Source: Paragonimus westermani (lineage: Eukaryota > Platyhelminthes > Trematoda > Plagiorchiida > Troglotrematidae). From it: a stretch of DNA of 64,000 nucleotides. Made by a program: the position numbers and the translations under genes. Shown one piece after another: positions 48,085 to 61,095 of the stretch (positions within the stretch are counted from its first letter, which is position 1; every line of letters starts with the position of its first letter). The DNA lies in NCBI GenBank assembly GCA_008508345.1, contig QNGE01001244.1:116889-180888 (forward strand), in the 5' to 3' direction. Under the pieces are notes generated by a model that saw only the letters and a list, made by a program, of their open reading frames with translations, was not told the DNA's origin and did no database searches.

Positions 48085-51000
48085 CACTCACTGTTCCTCT
48101 AAACAAAGTACAACGGCTGCGAAAGAAAAGAAAGATTCTGTTATTTCTCCGCACATACAGTTAAACAATCATACTCTGCACTTTAAACAAACTCGCGCAA
48201 TCAACAAAAACTTGTTTTCCCGTGTGGAATAATGTGCTGAACCTTCTGCCATTCGTAATCAACCTGCATGTATCAATCACAATGATAGAAAACTCCTGTT
48301 TACGTAAGTTTGGTACTGATCAATAACACTAAATATAAATGCTCCTTTCATCGTATGTTGACATGTATACTACAAAACTCATGCAAACTCTATTTCTTGG
48401 TTTGCGTGATTTCGAAGGTCACCGAGGGTGATTGTGCAGTGTGTCCTAAGTAGTATGCCAATGATACAGCTGGAGCACTGGGTTCTCAAATAACAGCTTC
48501 CTAAGAGCAGAAGGAGAATATTTGTTGAAGAATGTTAACACTTCGAACGCCCTCATCAGTTGAAAGTGAGGCATGCAGATTATCTATAAAAGACAAACAC
48601 AGCGGACACGCACACAACCATACCAATAATTAGTGATTAGTGCCACGCAACTAGACCGTTTGTTTCGCCAACTTTCATGCACATAACACTGGCTGTTAAG
48701 TTCGAATTGGCACAAGTTCCGTAAAGGCCAGTAGGAACTTGTTCCGTTAGAGCCAAATAAGTGAAATTGGTGAACAATTGCCATAAGTTGCTTAGTAACC
48801 CACGACGTGGAATTTTGAGCAGTTGGTTCGCTAGTTTGAGATTGTGGCATTACCAACAGCTTTAACCACTTCGGCAAGTGGTCTGCTATTCGTTCGTCGA
48901 TGCGATCTGCTTATGGAGGCGTCATTATAAGGGCAAGTGGAATGGTAGACAAAATGAGAGGCAGGATAGTTAAAACACTTTGTCAGCAAGAACGTAGAAC
49001 TGGTTCGCTGGTGGTTTGAACCAAACGTAAATGGGTAGTCGTATGCGTATGAGAAGAGACAGACTCCAAGTTGCCCTCAATGGCATTCATCAGCAGACCT
49101 CCTCCGAATCTCAAGAATACACGTAAACTTTTATTCTGGTCAGTTTTAACCAGTTTGTTCCACTCGTCAATCTTGTTGAGTTCGTATGAATCTTTCAGCA
49201 AATCGCTTGATGATGGCACTTTCCCTGGAATTTTCTGTTCCGTCAGAAATGTAGATATGCCTGGCACAAGGAACTACGGTCTTGACCAAATGGCGTCTGT
49301 ATTTTACTGGGTTGTACCTAGAGAACTGAAGATGTTGCTTTATGATGGAGAGAGGGCTAACCTAATATCCTTACAATTGATGGTGAGTACACTTAGGACA
49401 GTTGAAATGACACCGGATTTGGTTCCGTGGAATAGTTTCGTAGATAAGTATGAACCGACACTAGTAAACATTAAAATACCACTAACCAAACGTTTGTAGA
49501 ACACAGCTTTCACCGTGTAATCCAAGATCTACCTCTCGAGTAGTCCTGGGAAGATAGCAGTTAGCAAACGGTTTAACGAACCATCAATAGCAGTGCCGGC
49601 TGTCCGCAAACCCACAAGTCCCTCAAAGTTAAAACAAACGTTTTTCGTACCCACTAAAATGATATACTTGATGCATTTGTGACACAATTCTAGCCAGATA
49701 TTACATAGAAACAAAATTCGCAAGCAGAAACATTCGTGAAAAGGCAATCAACGTCAGTCACATGCGCAGGTCGTGGGATGACCGGGTTTAATTCTCCAGG
49801 CTGTTGAAAAGTATTTCTCAGACGAAGCGGAGAACAATATTTTGTGGATGAGGTCCAAAATGTCTACTGCCAAAAGGCAAACGGAACCCAAACTTTCCGG
49901 TTTCACTCGTGCTGCAATTAGTAGATAGATACAGTTTCTAACTGAAAACAAATAAACGGAAACTACAACGGAAAAGATCCTATGATGCTACAGTTGGTAA
50001 AGGCAAGCATAACAGTGAAGTTGGTAATATTGCCTTCGTAATAATCTACAAGCCTTGCACTTCATCATTTTAGCGCATATCTCAAGCTCTCAGACTAATA
50101 AGACCTAACTCTTTTGCCTGCTGTCTTCTCAATCGTACTCGTGTGTACTGGTCAATCGTTTGCAACAACTTATCCAGTTGCTTCAAGCAGACGTTTAAAT
50201 GAATTTCCCTGAAGGTGTCAACGAACGGAACTATCGAAATGCCATCATTCACGAACTTCTCTAACTCATACCCTATTCAGCATCCTGATAAACAGATGAC
50301 TTTCAAATACCTTTCGTCTTCGAACTAAAACCACCTCATCAGTCCAGGTTACGGCGCCTATTTATGTGCTCTCGAAGTCATTCATATTCAATCCAAAACA
50401 AATTACCAATGGGTTCTCAAATTCTCCATTCGTGTATCCACGTTCTGATGTCATGACTGTCCCAGCCAACCTGTTCCCACTGTTTGGTATGTTCTTCTCT
50501 AACCAAACCGACAGGGGCGCATCTTGTATATCTGATAAGTCGATAGCAGTTTCATCACATTCGGAGGGACCGGATGCGCGCGTATAACACATGATGCAAG
50601 AGGCGATGGAAACGGTCAAACGAACCCCATGGAAAACCATTGCACTTGTTTTGCGTTTGAAAGGACAGCAGACTCTTCACTGGGGATCAGTACTACCTGA
50701 CGCGTTACAGTCCGCCAGCAATTCTGTGTGTGAAGCTGTTTCCCAGTAGATACTAACGCCTTAGGTCGTTCTTGGAAAACAAAATGACCGATCCTGCAAC
50801 TACAATCCTCTGGCTGAAGAAGCTGAAGTACTTGAATGCAATGTCGAATGAGTTCAGGTTGTTTTCAAACCAGTACGGAGATATAACGCTGTGCCAACTG
50901 GTTCATCATAACACTATTAGAAACCAGCATACTTTAGGTGAACGACCAGTCTGCTAACTTCCCGATAATAACAAACCTTCCATTACAGAACCTAGGCCTG

Positions 51001-52261
51001 AAACTTGTGCTGCATATTGACAATCACGAAAACAAGAACAACTAGAAGAGGTGGAGCATCTGGACGGTACATAAATTCGAAAGCAGCCTATACGACCATG
51101 TCACCGAAGTAACGGAGAAGCGTGAATAGCATTCAGGTCTATAGTGTTTTTGCATTTTACATTATTTCAAAGCAATCTAAGGTTCTCGGATGAATAAACC
51201 GTGAGCTCAAGACCTTCGGTATTCTAACTCGCAGTATCACTGAGACTCGTGTGATGTGTGGATATTCGGAGAGGCCAGCATTCGAACACTCAGTGGGGTA
51301 TCTGAGAACCACTACTGGATAAGGTCAAAGCCCATAGCAAGTAAATCACGCACAAGAGAGATCGAGCAAACCATTATTGGGAGGATCGCCAAACGGACAG
51401 AAAGGGAAAAAGAGCACAGTATGTTTACATGCAAGCCTTGCTGCGTTGTGGACGAGAACTCCGATTTATAAATGCGAACGAACGATCCGCATAGAAACGT
51501 GCGAATTGGACAGTAAATATCTTGTTTTACTGAACGATCCTTCGTTACATTCACATACCGTGTCTATCGTTCGTACCAATCAACACACACATCTTCGAGT
51601 GGGCAGGTTCGTGTATGGATGAAGGGAGACATACTGATAGGAGTAATGTATAAATATGAGGAGCATCTCAAACGCGAAGAACAAATAATTGCATATATGT
51701 AAATATGCATATATATATATATATCCACACATGTAGCCCCTCGGGTTAGAAATTATAGTCATTACAAAAGCGTTTTGCAAAGGTGCTTTCTTATATGGCC
51801 TGGATGCAAACGACTGCGTGAGGTGCGTTACACTTTCTGGTTAGAAGGGAACTATGGAGAGTGTAGGGTGGGCAATTCAGGTTCCAACACAACATGTGAG
51901 CATGCGGGATTGCAAAAAGCTAAGCAACTACCACTAAACAATTACTGTTAAAATACGAGAATCTAGACGTTTTAACGCTAGAATGGTCGAGTAGTTATTC
52001 AGACTTTTTTCACTATTGCTTATCACCTTTTCTGTAGCTGTCTACGTCCAAAGGTGTTTAACGACCTAACCAGACGATGTGAGCCTATCGTTGTCTACAA
52101 ACTAAGTAAACATGAGTCAGAGAGGTTGCACGGCACAACGCGCAATACCTGTTTACAGTCCTAAAATGGTAAAGCGATCAGACTGGTCCACTTTTTTCTG
52201 TGGCTGTACCGCTTGCGTCTCCTCACCTTAACTTTGTCGACCGAGCGAAGGGATACGTGAT
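48085..52261. other. No recognisable gene; AT microsatellite at 51.7 kb
   Basis: The longest frame is 142 codons at 49071-49499 (plus), with a competing 94-codon frame on the other strand. Both have protein-like composition but no motif. A 92-codon minus-strand frame at 50362-50640 is similar. An (AT)n run lies at 51709-51724. Confidence 0.45.
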
Positions 52262-52432
52262 CACTTGTAAGATATCCGCACCAAATTTAGTACGAATGAA
52301 GTTGAACAGTTTGGGCGTCGTGTTTAATATGTTATTGATAAATAGATTGGGAATAACACAACGTTACGAGCAAGTTGTAATACTCTACGTTTCAACCACC
52401 TCGGGTGGCCTTCCTCAGGAGTGTTGTAATCG
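52262..52432 (-). repeat. PLE-type hammerhead repeat, copy 3 (minus arm of head-to-head pair)
   Basis: On the minus strand this runs from CGATTACAACACTC through the ribozyme to TATCAATAACATATTAAACA and on to CACCAAATTT-complementary sequence shared with 48009-48084. Its first 100 bases form an inverted pair with 52445-52544 across a 12-base spacer. Confidence 0.7.
52379..52425 (-). ncRNA. Hammerhead ribozyme, copy 3
   Basis: On the minus strand: AACACTC, CTGAGGA (52418-52412), stem II CCACC-CGA-GGTGG, GAAA and CGTA (52393-52386), then GAGTATT. Stem I has four pairs (ACTC/GAGT), a C-A mismatch and two more A-T pairs. The core is complete and stem II is the best of the family. Confidence 0.7.
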
Positions 52433-52444
52433 AATTGTTGCAAT

Positions 52445-52544
52445 CGATTACAACACTCCTGAGGAAGGCCACTCGAGGTAGTTGAAACGTAGAGCATTAC
52501 AACTTGCTCGCAACGTTGTGTTATTCCCAATCTGTTTATCAATA
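52445..52544 (+). repeat. PLE-type hammerhead repeat, copy 4 (plus arm of head-to-head pair)
   Basis: 100 bases, from CGATTACAACACTC to TGTTTATCAATA, inverted relative to copy 3. Similarity stops at AATA, so this copy is truncated where copy 3 continues. Confidence 0.7.
52452..52498 (+). ncRNA. Hammerhead ribozyme, copy 4
   Basis: CTGAGGA (52459-52465) and GAAACGTA (52484-52491) are intact. Stem II has an A-C mismatch. Stem I is reduced to CTC/GAG because GAGT has become GAGC. It is likely weaker than copy 3. Confidence 0.6.
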
Positions 52545-55500
52545 CGTGATCACAGTCAAAATGACCAGGTGGCAATTCTAAGAGCGGATTTCCCAGCCAT
52601 TCTGGTGTCAAATGGGTTACTGCCCAGAGGGCTGCAGAGAATAAAGAGGGAAGGCTAAGATAACAGTTACTACTTGAATGAAATCGAGCCAATAATTATA
52701 CATGGTGAGAAAATTTTTGGAATCCAACTTACAAATGCATCCCGGAAAATGGATTACCGTTACGCACAACCCCATAATCACAATGAATGTAAACACTCGG
52801 TAAAATATTAACAACAAGCGTGGCTTGTGTGTGTGAGAAATAGAGAGAGAGCGAGTATGGCACTCAATTAGTCTTTGGCTCAAAAACAAGTACTGGAAGG
52901 GAGCAGGTGAACAGTAATGTACTAGAACCGATACCTTTTCCGGAAAAAGATGCCAACCTTCTTCCAACACCCAACTTAGAGGATCGGAAGACTGTAGTTT
53001 GTCCGACCTCTACCTGCTTGATATAAGTGGTTCTGTTGGTGTGATCGTGATTTGATTGTATTAACAGCTTGAAATAGGTAGTAAGATGCACGGGAAGAAC
53101 CCTCTCAAACATTTACAAAATGGTCTCTTACAGTAGTAAAAGATTATGGAAGTTGTTTTACAACTAACGGTAGTGCAAACGATAATGGAAAGATACGGAT
53201 AGAGAAAGATACAGATCCAATCCTGATATATCAGAGAAGTGGAGTTCTATGCACCCGACATAGCGGGTACAATATCGAGAAACTGCTTACCCTTGCCGAC
53301 GCGGCTGGGTCGACCAGTCATGCGCTCATCCGGCAAAGAGTGTCTCATTGTGGACCCACGATGACAATCGCTACACAAATGGCAAAGTAGACGTCGCACT
53401 TTGTACGGCTTCTGTTAGAGACGAAGCGCCAGAAAAACGAACGAACCCGGGAGATACCAACGAAGGCAAAGTGTGGTCAATTGATCAAAAGCATAAGAAT
53501 CATGCAGAGGTCAAACGTGAAAGCGATCACATCCCAAGAAAACAGCTGAAACGGTGAATAAAACGTAGAGAAGATATGACCAGACTTCAAGCAGGGCATC
53601 AAATAAATCTGTGAGAGAACGATCGGGAAAGAAACAAAAGCGAACAAGATAAATGGATTATACAAAGAAGTGCATTCATATATATATATATATATCGAAG
53701 ATGATAGGCATGAGGAACGTTTGTGAGTAAAGACTTGGAAGTCATAGAGAACAGCAAACAGGCAGAAAAAAGACAGAAAAGTGGTCGAGGAAACACGGCA
53801 TCCCATGGTAGACCGTCATTGTCTATAACCGTACAGGCACAGATTTGACAAACTGTCCATTCAGTCGACCAGTACTCTGCTTAGGTAGCCAATTGGTCTA
53901 GGCAACAGGGTGAGAGATTATCGATGGAACTACACAATCGAAAATGTAAGGCCGTCATAAAAAAATCATTAGTGCCATAACAGCAAACTTGTTAAACCAA
54001 CAGACGCTAGAATGAAATATGCCCACACAAAGGCACATGAGATGAAACCCACTAAAATGGACAGTACGCTTTTATCGAGTGCATTCCGATCCATCTTTCA
54101 TGATAATCTGGTTTATTGGTCAACATGATATACACTGTGATCAGCAAGTAGCTGTCAATGAGTGAGTGATAGTAACGAAACGATGATCAGTTTACTGATT
54201 AAAAACGAGTGTGTCAATGGAAATCAGTGTACACTGAATGTACGGTGTTTCCGATAACAGCGGCACACATAACAGGAAGTTCAGTGTGGCGTTTTTACAC
54301 CACAGGCTGTTTGTTCCGAACGACACAAAAGGTCTCATGCGAACTGGATACTGCCAGCCTGCTGCAGCCTGAACAGAAGCAGGTGAGGCAACCAAGGCTC
54401 AAATCTATAAATGTGTCGCTAAACTGAGTAAGCACAGTTCAAGATGCAGTGAGCTAAAGACTATGTATAAAAACCCGGCGCAGTGTGCATGTATGACTAA
54501 GAATTCTCTAATTCAATTCACAAATCTGAGTAGGACTTACATGAGATACAATCGCGGGTTAAACACCACTCCGAAGCGTCTACTTTAAACCAGCCTACGT
54601 GTGTAACCCCAGCCGTAGCAACCTCAGCGTACATCGATCATATGATCAGCCATCTGTGTGTTCAGACTCAGATCGAGTTAAAGTATCGATGAGATATTAA
54701 CCACAGTATATATCACTCACAGTATCAAAGCTGAAGTCAAGGAAACAACCGATTTGATCTTTATTATATGCCATTTGAAAAGTGATGGCTGATCACAGTT
54801 AAACCAAGTTGATTTTAACATGCAGTCGACATGTGGATTTTAAGGTGAACAGGATAGGGAATCTCAAAGATGGTGGATGCAGAAAGAAAAGGTGTGTAAA
54901 CAAGAAACAAACAGATTGAAAAGGACAGAAATAAAAAAGTACTCAAAAAATCGGTACTTGTGAAATACAACTGGTAGAGAGGAGACACTGCTTCCAAAAG
55001 TTGGAACAGCGAACCTATGTGTCCCGATCCGAAGCTGCACGGGTAACGACAGCTTTTCTCTTTTGCGCACTGTGCAAAGGATTGAGGAACAGACTTCAGT
55101 GCCTTTGATATTCACCATCCAGTTCGTCTCACATTTCGTCATCGAATTGTTGCGTAGATCTGACTCAAATCACTCCTGACCATTGATCAGTCCTCAAGAC
55201 ATCGCTACTAAAAACCGCGCTATCAGATTGCATGAAGTCACTTCGAAACAGGTAAGCAGTGCATAATGTGTCCACAATTACAGTGATACCACGATTCGAC
55301 AGAAGTCCAGAAGTGAGGACAAGGAGCCCAAAGATCGGCGCACACTAAGGTTACCACTGTTGCATGATTGGTCTAACCAGAAGATACGGATCAGCTCAGT
55401 GCTTTATTCACCACTAAGTGCCACTCGCTTGCTAACTGGACCAATTTCAAGGCGAGGGGTAGGGGTGCATGTGTTTTCAAGACCCCACACACTCACGACT

Positions 55501-58500
55501 GAAAATTCGCATGAGACACACGACAGTGACAATTACAACCTTGAGCGACTGACTCCGGGGAAAGGTGGCAATAGCTGGCTAGTTGATTTTAGAAGGCCAG
55601 CACAGGGAGCAAAATGTTCCCTTGCAAAAAGTAAACAAAAGCCGATTTCGTTAAAAACAATGGGAAACCGTAAAGTGTGAAGCACTCCAGACGTCATGCT
55701 AAGCTACTCAGTTCGCCAGGAAAATATACACTCGAAGAATAGTTACATTCCGGATACGAAATGCCCCAACAGCTCTCTGTGGCAGTATTTTCAATTCAGC
55801 CTAATCTCAGACCGAACACGCATACGAACTAACCTCAAAGGGCGTCGTTTTCACAGCTAAGATCTATCAGCTATTAACATGACTGCTGAAAACATTTTCC
55901 TAAGCATACCACAACTCTCACCACCACATACGACATTTGGAGACGTGCAACCATAAAACTGAAAAAAACGCAAGGTATGAACTGATCGCCTCAGTAAAGC
56001 ACACCTATCATTTCATGGTCCACCTTGTAACGTGATATACATAAACACATCAGAAAATTGTTTTAGGATGCAAACAAATGTACTTTGTGATTATGTATCC
56101 TGAGGAAGCGTAAAATCAGGTCACTTGAATCGATTGTCCTTAGAAATCCTTAAAATTATCCATAAGGTTTAAAGGACGTGTTAAAATTATGTTATAGGCT
56201 GAAAGAATACGTGCAGAAAAAAATCACAAGCAGTAAACGGCTGATGAAAGGATCATGGATGTCCGACTGTGAATCCAATTAGATTAGCCGGGAGAGCGTA
56301 GTGACGTAGTTAGTCAGATGATGTGGAAAGTCAACTGATGAAGTAAACCAATGTTCCAAAAAGAAAACCCCTTTGACAACCATATAGCGCGCCTTACTGC
56401 GACACAGTTAGCTGACACATTTCGATGGCGCACGCTTTCAGGTGAATCCGTGAGTCATAGACTGAATGGTGATAGGCCGCTCTGAACGTTCCGACTGATA
56501 TTGAACCTCAATTCCATGAAGCCGAAGATTTCAGCCAACCCAAGTCATTGTAGGCTTATTCAGCATTGAGAGGCTCACGAAACGGATCACTGCACTGGTT
56601 TCCTTTCTGGCCGTGGCTATAGTAGAGGGATTTTCACTCGTCGTTAATTGCAACAATTTTTATATTGTTGTCAGGAGTGAGCATTGATTACCTGTTTGGG
56701 AAACTGTGGTAAGTTTCTATTCCTGGATACGGATCTTGTCATCGGAATACGAACAAACTAAACTTATCTACGCTTTCTTCAAGCGGAAGATCCAGATTAC
56801 GCAAACAAATGGTTAAGGATCTTCCTCGCTAATCATGCACTCTCCAAAGCATAATTTTCCTGTCTCCCTTTCATTTATGTTAGCTTCCTATTCGTTCTCG
56901 GAAAGTCACTGGCCGAAATACGTAGATGACGTCGTCTCTGGCGACCAGAATTCGGAAATATCCTCCCCCTTCGTCCTATAGAATGACCTTAATGAGTTGG
57001 TTAGTTGGTCCAGTGCACTCTCTTTATCGCCCACTACGTCCAAATGTACTAGTTTTACTACCCCTTTCTGAAGTGGTACTCTGCCAGCAACTTCTTGATA
57101 CCTGCCCCCAAATACAAGCTGAAAACAAATTTCTTCCCAGGTGCTGATATGATAAGCATTTAGGTATCACAGTGCCCCACAACTTGACGTGATTTAATTG
57201 TCAACTATGTTTTTGCATAACTCGGAAAACTCACTTATTATTTCCTATGTCTAAAGTGATTCTCAAATCTGTATAACCTTGTCCTTCGCTTTTATAAATA
57301 AACGCGTACCTCTCATCACGTGGCTACATGGTTTTCTGGCCACTTACCCCGTCCTATAGCCAAAGGTTTTAAACTTCTTTTCAGATTCACCAGACACTTG
57401 TCTAAATACAGCGATATTCCGAGTTGCAGTCTCACCGACTTTGGAGCAGCTCAACATTCAGAAGCAGGCAAGTCACTTGTCCGATTCTGTTTATCCCCTT
57501 CACTCTCATATTTCTAAAGGTATGTCCACACCCTCAACTTCGTCGTGCATCAAATCTCTATGAGCGCGTGCTCCTGCGTACGGTCCATCTATTATCCTGT
57601 ACTTAGTATGTTTTCTTCTTAATCCCAACAACTTTGCAATTGAATTTTCCGTAAAGTTACACTACCAATTTAAATAAGCAATCCGTTTGCCAAAAAAGTT
57701 GTAATAAATGTTGAATATTCACTTCCCAAGTTGCATAAAGCAATCTCTTGACATGGCTCGGCTTACTTTGAGAAGACAAACGGGGACCCTACGAAACCAC
57801 TTGGATCGCCAACGGAATTCGATAAGGTTGTCCATTATCACTCATCAGCTGGAACGTTGTCATGAATCTTTTCCTAGAGACAACACAGATGAGTTGACAG
57901 TCCGGTGATGTCCAGCATCACTGAAATAATAAACTTCGTGATTTGCATAAGATCGACAGCATCAACGCTACAAACGACAGGTAATCACGAAGAGTAGCAG
58001 TAGGATAATTCGTTATATTGTAAGTGGGTCCACCCGTTTCCCTCCATGTACCTGGCACAAAGTTTATTTCTGTACTAGACGAAGTCGATGAACAGAGTTG
58101 ACATGAATGGAAATCGAAAGTCAGTAAGACAGATAACCAGTTGTCTAGAGACAAGCTAAATAGAAATAATGATAGCAGAAAGTAGTAGGTTAGGTGAATG
58201 CAGGCATTCATAGCCTTAAGATGATTCCACACCAACACTGAAACGAGTACGGTGTCAGTAATGATTAGGCAGGTCCCATGTTTGCTCATTTCTTACTAAC
58301 CAGGTATTGACACCACACACAGGAAACGATCAAAATGATCGAGAAAACGAGAATGACGAAGATCCAACAAATGGGGATGTCTCAGTTACGCAAAAACATG
58401 CAATAAGTCAGCATGCCTAAAGCAATCTGCTACCAAAGGCAGTTAATTTCCGGTATGCTTTATTCACGTATTCAGCAGAGACGACCATCGGATTGTCAAG

Positions 58501-58569
58501 GTGTGATGAGTATTTGAAAAAAAGCGGCACAATAGCTGTTAATATAGGGTGCACTACATAGTACATGAT
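52545..58569. other. No recognisable gene; AT microsatellite at 53.7 kb
   Basis: An (AT)n run lies at 53678-53695. A TATAAAAA at 54466-54473 stands alone. Frames at 52617-52970 (117 codons), 53477-53806 (109 codons), 55360-55680 (106 codons) and 57918-58289 (123 codons) show no motif. A good donor-like AAGGTATG occurs near 57517 but the preceding frames are unrecognised. Confidence 0.45.
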
Positions 58570-59410
58570 TACGTACTGTTGAAGCATGAAAAAAAACTAA
58601 TGAATCGCTTCATAGCGGAAACAACTACAACCGGATCGCCAACACAATGCGTTATCGAGATGGAACAAGCTGTTGCTACCGGGTACTCCCGAAGGCTTTC
58701 TCATCTCGCCCAAGGAATGGGTAACAGGAAGCCAGGTATGAGCGAAGTAATTTGCTAAGCCAATGTTGGGCCCATTCACAACCTGCAGAAACACTCAGGG
58801 AGCTGGGCTGAGCACTCCCAACAGCAGTTCAACTGGCCACCCGCAGCACTGACTGTGGTAACTGGTACGTTGACTTTTCTCCACCCTCGGAAAAAGAAGT
58901 CTCACTTCAGGTCAAGCTTCTTAAAAGTAACACGGCACCTGACTCAGAACTTCCTCTTTCCTATTTTGTAAATGGAGACCCAGTCAATCAAAGGGTTAAC
59001 GGTCATGTTCCAGGAATTTGTTCCAAATGACTGGGGTTTGGCTAACAGCGTTCGCACTTGCAAAAAAGGCCCACACACTTTGTGTACAAAATACAAGGAG
59101 ATTAGCCTGATTCTTATTGCGTCAAACTTGCTCGGAGCCATTGTACTTCGCGATCCAAGCTAAACGTGCGAAGTACATAGCTGGGAGGGAAGGCTGGGTT
59201 TCACCCTGGCCATGTTTGCGCTGATCACATCTTCACACTTCGTCAGATGTTTGAACTCCGCCAGTTATATAAAAGGCCAACAGCTGTTGTCTTCTTGGAC
59301 ATCAAGGAAGCCTTCAATTTGGTTGACAGAACTGCACTCTGGGATTGTGCGAGAAGCATGTGAGAAGTGTGTGGACATCCTGAAAACCATTTGCTGGGAT
59401 ATCCTTGATG
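58570..59410 (+). pseudogene. Non-LTR retrotransposon RT, decayed copy 1
   Basis: Translated pieces in shifting frames follow the order of a fluke-type non-LTR RT. First come MEQAVATGYSRRLSHL and KPGMSEVICA. Next is WAEHSQQQFNWPPA (about 58803-58845). Then come VPNDWGLANSV and CTKYKEISLILIASNLLGAI. Finally AGFHPGHVCADHIFTLRQMF leads to RPTAVVFLDIKEAFNLVDRT, where FLDIKEAF (59292-59315) is RT motif A with its catalytic Asp kept. At least three frame changes and several stops break it, and it ends before motifs B and C. No upstream endonuclease domain was recognised. A second copy of the same type starts about 130 bases later. Confidence 0.75.
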
Positions 59411-59544
59411 CCAAGTGAAGATACATAGTTTCAGAACAACACTTTCAGTAATTGGATATTTGGTTTATTGGTGATCTTTCACTTTTGATACAAAGGCTTT
59501 TTCAAATCGGATGGGCCAGTTACAAAGTTGTATCTTACAGTCAA

Positions 59545-61095
59545 TCAGTCGCAGCGAATTTTGAGGAACAGTTCAGCTAGCCTCAACCAGACCACGTAGA
59601 CGACGAACTAGACTGGTCAGCAATGGCGTCCCAGATGGTCTTCTATCGGAAGTAGCAGTGGTTATACGGTTTGAGTTCTTGAAGCGTGGCAAGACTGTTG
59701 GACCAAATCCCCGTCCTCTTTCTCTTTCCAATGATGGTGGGGAGAGGCTGATATCAGGACTGACAAAAGCAATTCAGACTGTTTAGGGAACTGAAGAGGT
59801 ACCTCGAGCTTAAGGCTAATCAACCGTCAATTCCATTTTCAAAAAGACGGCCCGAAGTCCGTGACAAAAGCAAAGGCATCAGTCTATTCTTTGCTGTGTC
59901 CAACTTACCCGTTGACCTTATAGTACTTCGGCTCACTCAGCCTAGAGAAAGTCATATAGGTAAGGAACAGGGAAGACTCCGGTCGGGTCATGGGCAGTTT
60001 GATCACACTGTTGCCTTACGATGGATCTCGGCGCATCGTCAGCCAGAGACTGCTGACTATGGTTGTTTTTTAGAGTTAACGGCTGCTTTCGATTCGGTTG
60101 CTCGTAACGTCCTCTGGAACTGCCCTCTGCTTGAGGAAGTTCCCGGAAAACCCGTAAATTTGTTAAGATTGCTGTATATCCAACTTGTAAACAGGGTAAG
60201 GGTGTATGGACAACTTTCTCGGGCGTTCATCACTCCTAGGCATATTCGCCAACAGTGTCCGATCTCTCCCTTCCTGTTTAATCCTGTCATGTAGGACGTT
60301 CCGGAAAGTGCATACTAAAAATCCAGTAAGCTTGATGTTGAGCTTCTTCCTCGTGCTAGATTGACTGATATGAAGTATGCAGATATCCATGCCTTACTTG
60401 GCCTCTCTGCTGAAGACATACAGACCATGCTGAAAAAGGTAAATAACCGGGTTGGTTTACATGGAATGTACTCCGCACCTTCAAAACGCAGAGTGCTGCC
60501 TCAAGACTGGGACATTTCCACTCTCACTTTCTTTAATACAGACAATCCACGTGAGGCTATGGACACTTTCACACACGGGTCGCACTAGCTGGTCAACTTG
60601 TTACATTACTGATGGGATATCAGCGTGGGTAACAAAGACGCAAGTTGTCTCTGCCAGTCTGCATCGTCTGTGGCGTCAAAAAGACGTTCCGTTGTCGCTG
60701 AAAGGATGCCAACAGAACAGCTGCATTTGGTCATCGCTGTCTCTGTCAGTTAGCCTTTATAAAATGAACTGATCGTGTGAGCAATATAGCTGTTCCCCGG
60801 CGCGTGTTTCAAAACACTAGAAGTGCACGACCAATTGGTCAATTAATCGCGCTGTACAGCTTGCCATAGTTGGGTCATGTACTCCGCATGCCAGCTGATC
60901 GTTTGCCACATTGGGCGTTATAAAATGGAATCACCAACAGTTCAGCGAAACCTCGTGGTAGCCAACCAGCAACATGTTTACGAAATATAAAGCTCCTGAC
61001 CACTCCATTGGGCAAAGTGGAGAGTTGTCGCTTATCTGACTGAATTCACATGACCACCCAAACCGCTGGCTAGAAGTGCTATCCAAGATAGCAGT
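59545..61095 (+). pseudogene. Non-LTR retrotransposon RT, decayed copy 2
   Basis: Pieces in order: FEEQFS and HVDDELDWSAMASQM (59555-59640); KGISLFFAVSNLPVDLIVLR (59870 on); QFDHTVALRWI; CFLELTAAFDSVARNVLWNC, where the motif A Asp is Glu; RVRVYGQLSRAFIT; RQQCPISPFLFN, motif B with Gly changed to Gln; LTDMKYADIHALLG, where motif C YADD reads YADI (60376-60387). After these come LHRLWRQKDVPLSLKGC, then LGHVLRMPADRLPHWAL near 60870-60920 and a C-terminal stretch to about 61095. A 398-base part (59896-60294) is one open frame. All three catalytic blocks carry changes, so it is dead. It reaches the C-terminus that copy 1 lacks. Confidence 0.8.

Noticed and set aside
49071..49499. 142-codon plus-strand open frame and a competing minus-strand frame
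   Set aside because: Both strands give protein-like but unrecognised translations; neither shows conserved residues or convincing splice sites.
50310..50348. Hammerhead-like CTGATGAGG...GACGAAAGG on the minus strand
   Set aside because: Stem II can be drawn only with four unpaired bases next to the core, and stem I pairing is unclear.
52200..52692. Two open frames on opposite strands with near-identical peptides
   Set aside because: They are translations of the two arms of the inverted hammerhead repeat, not proteins.
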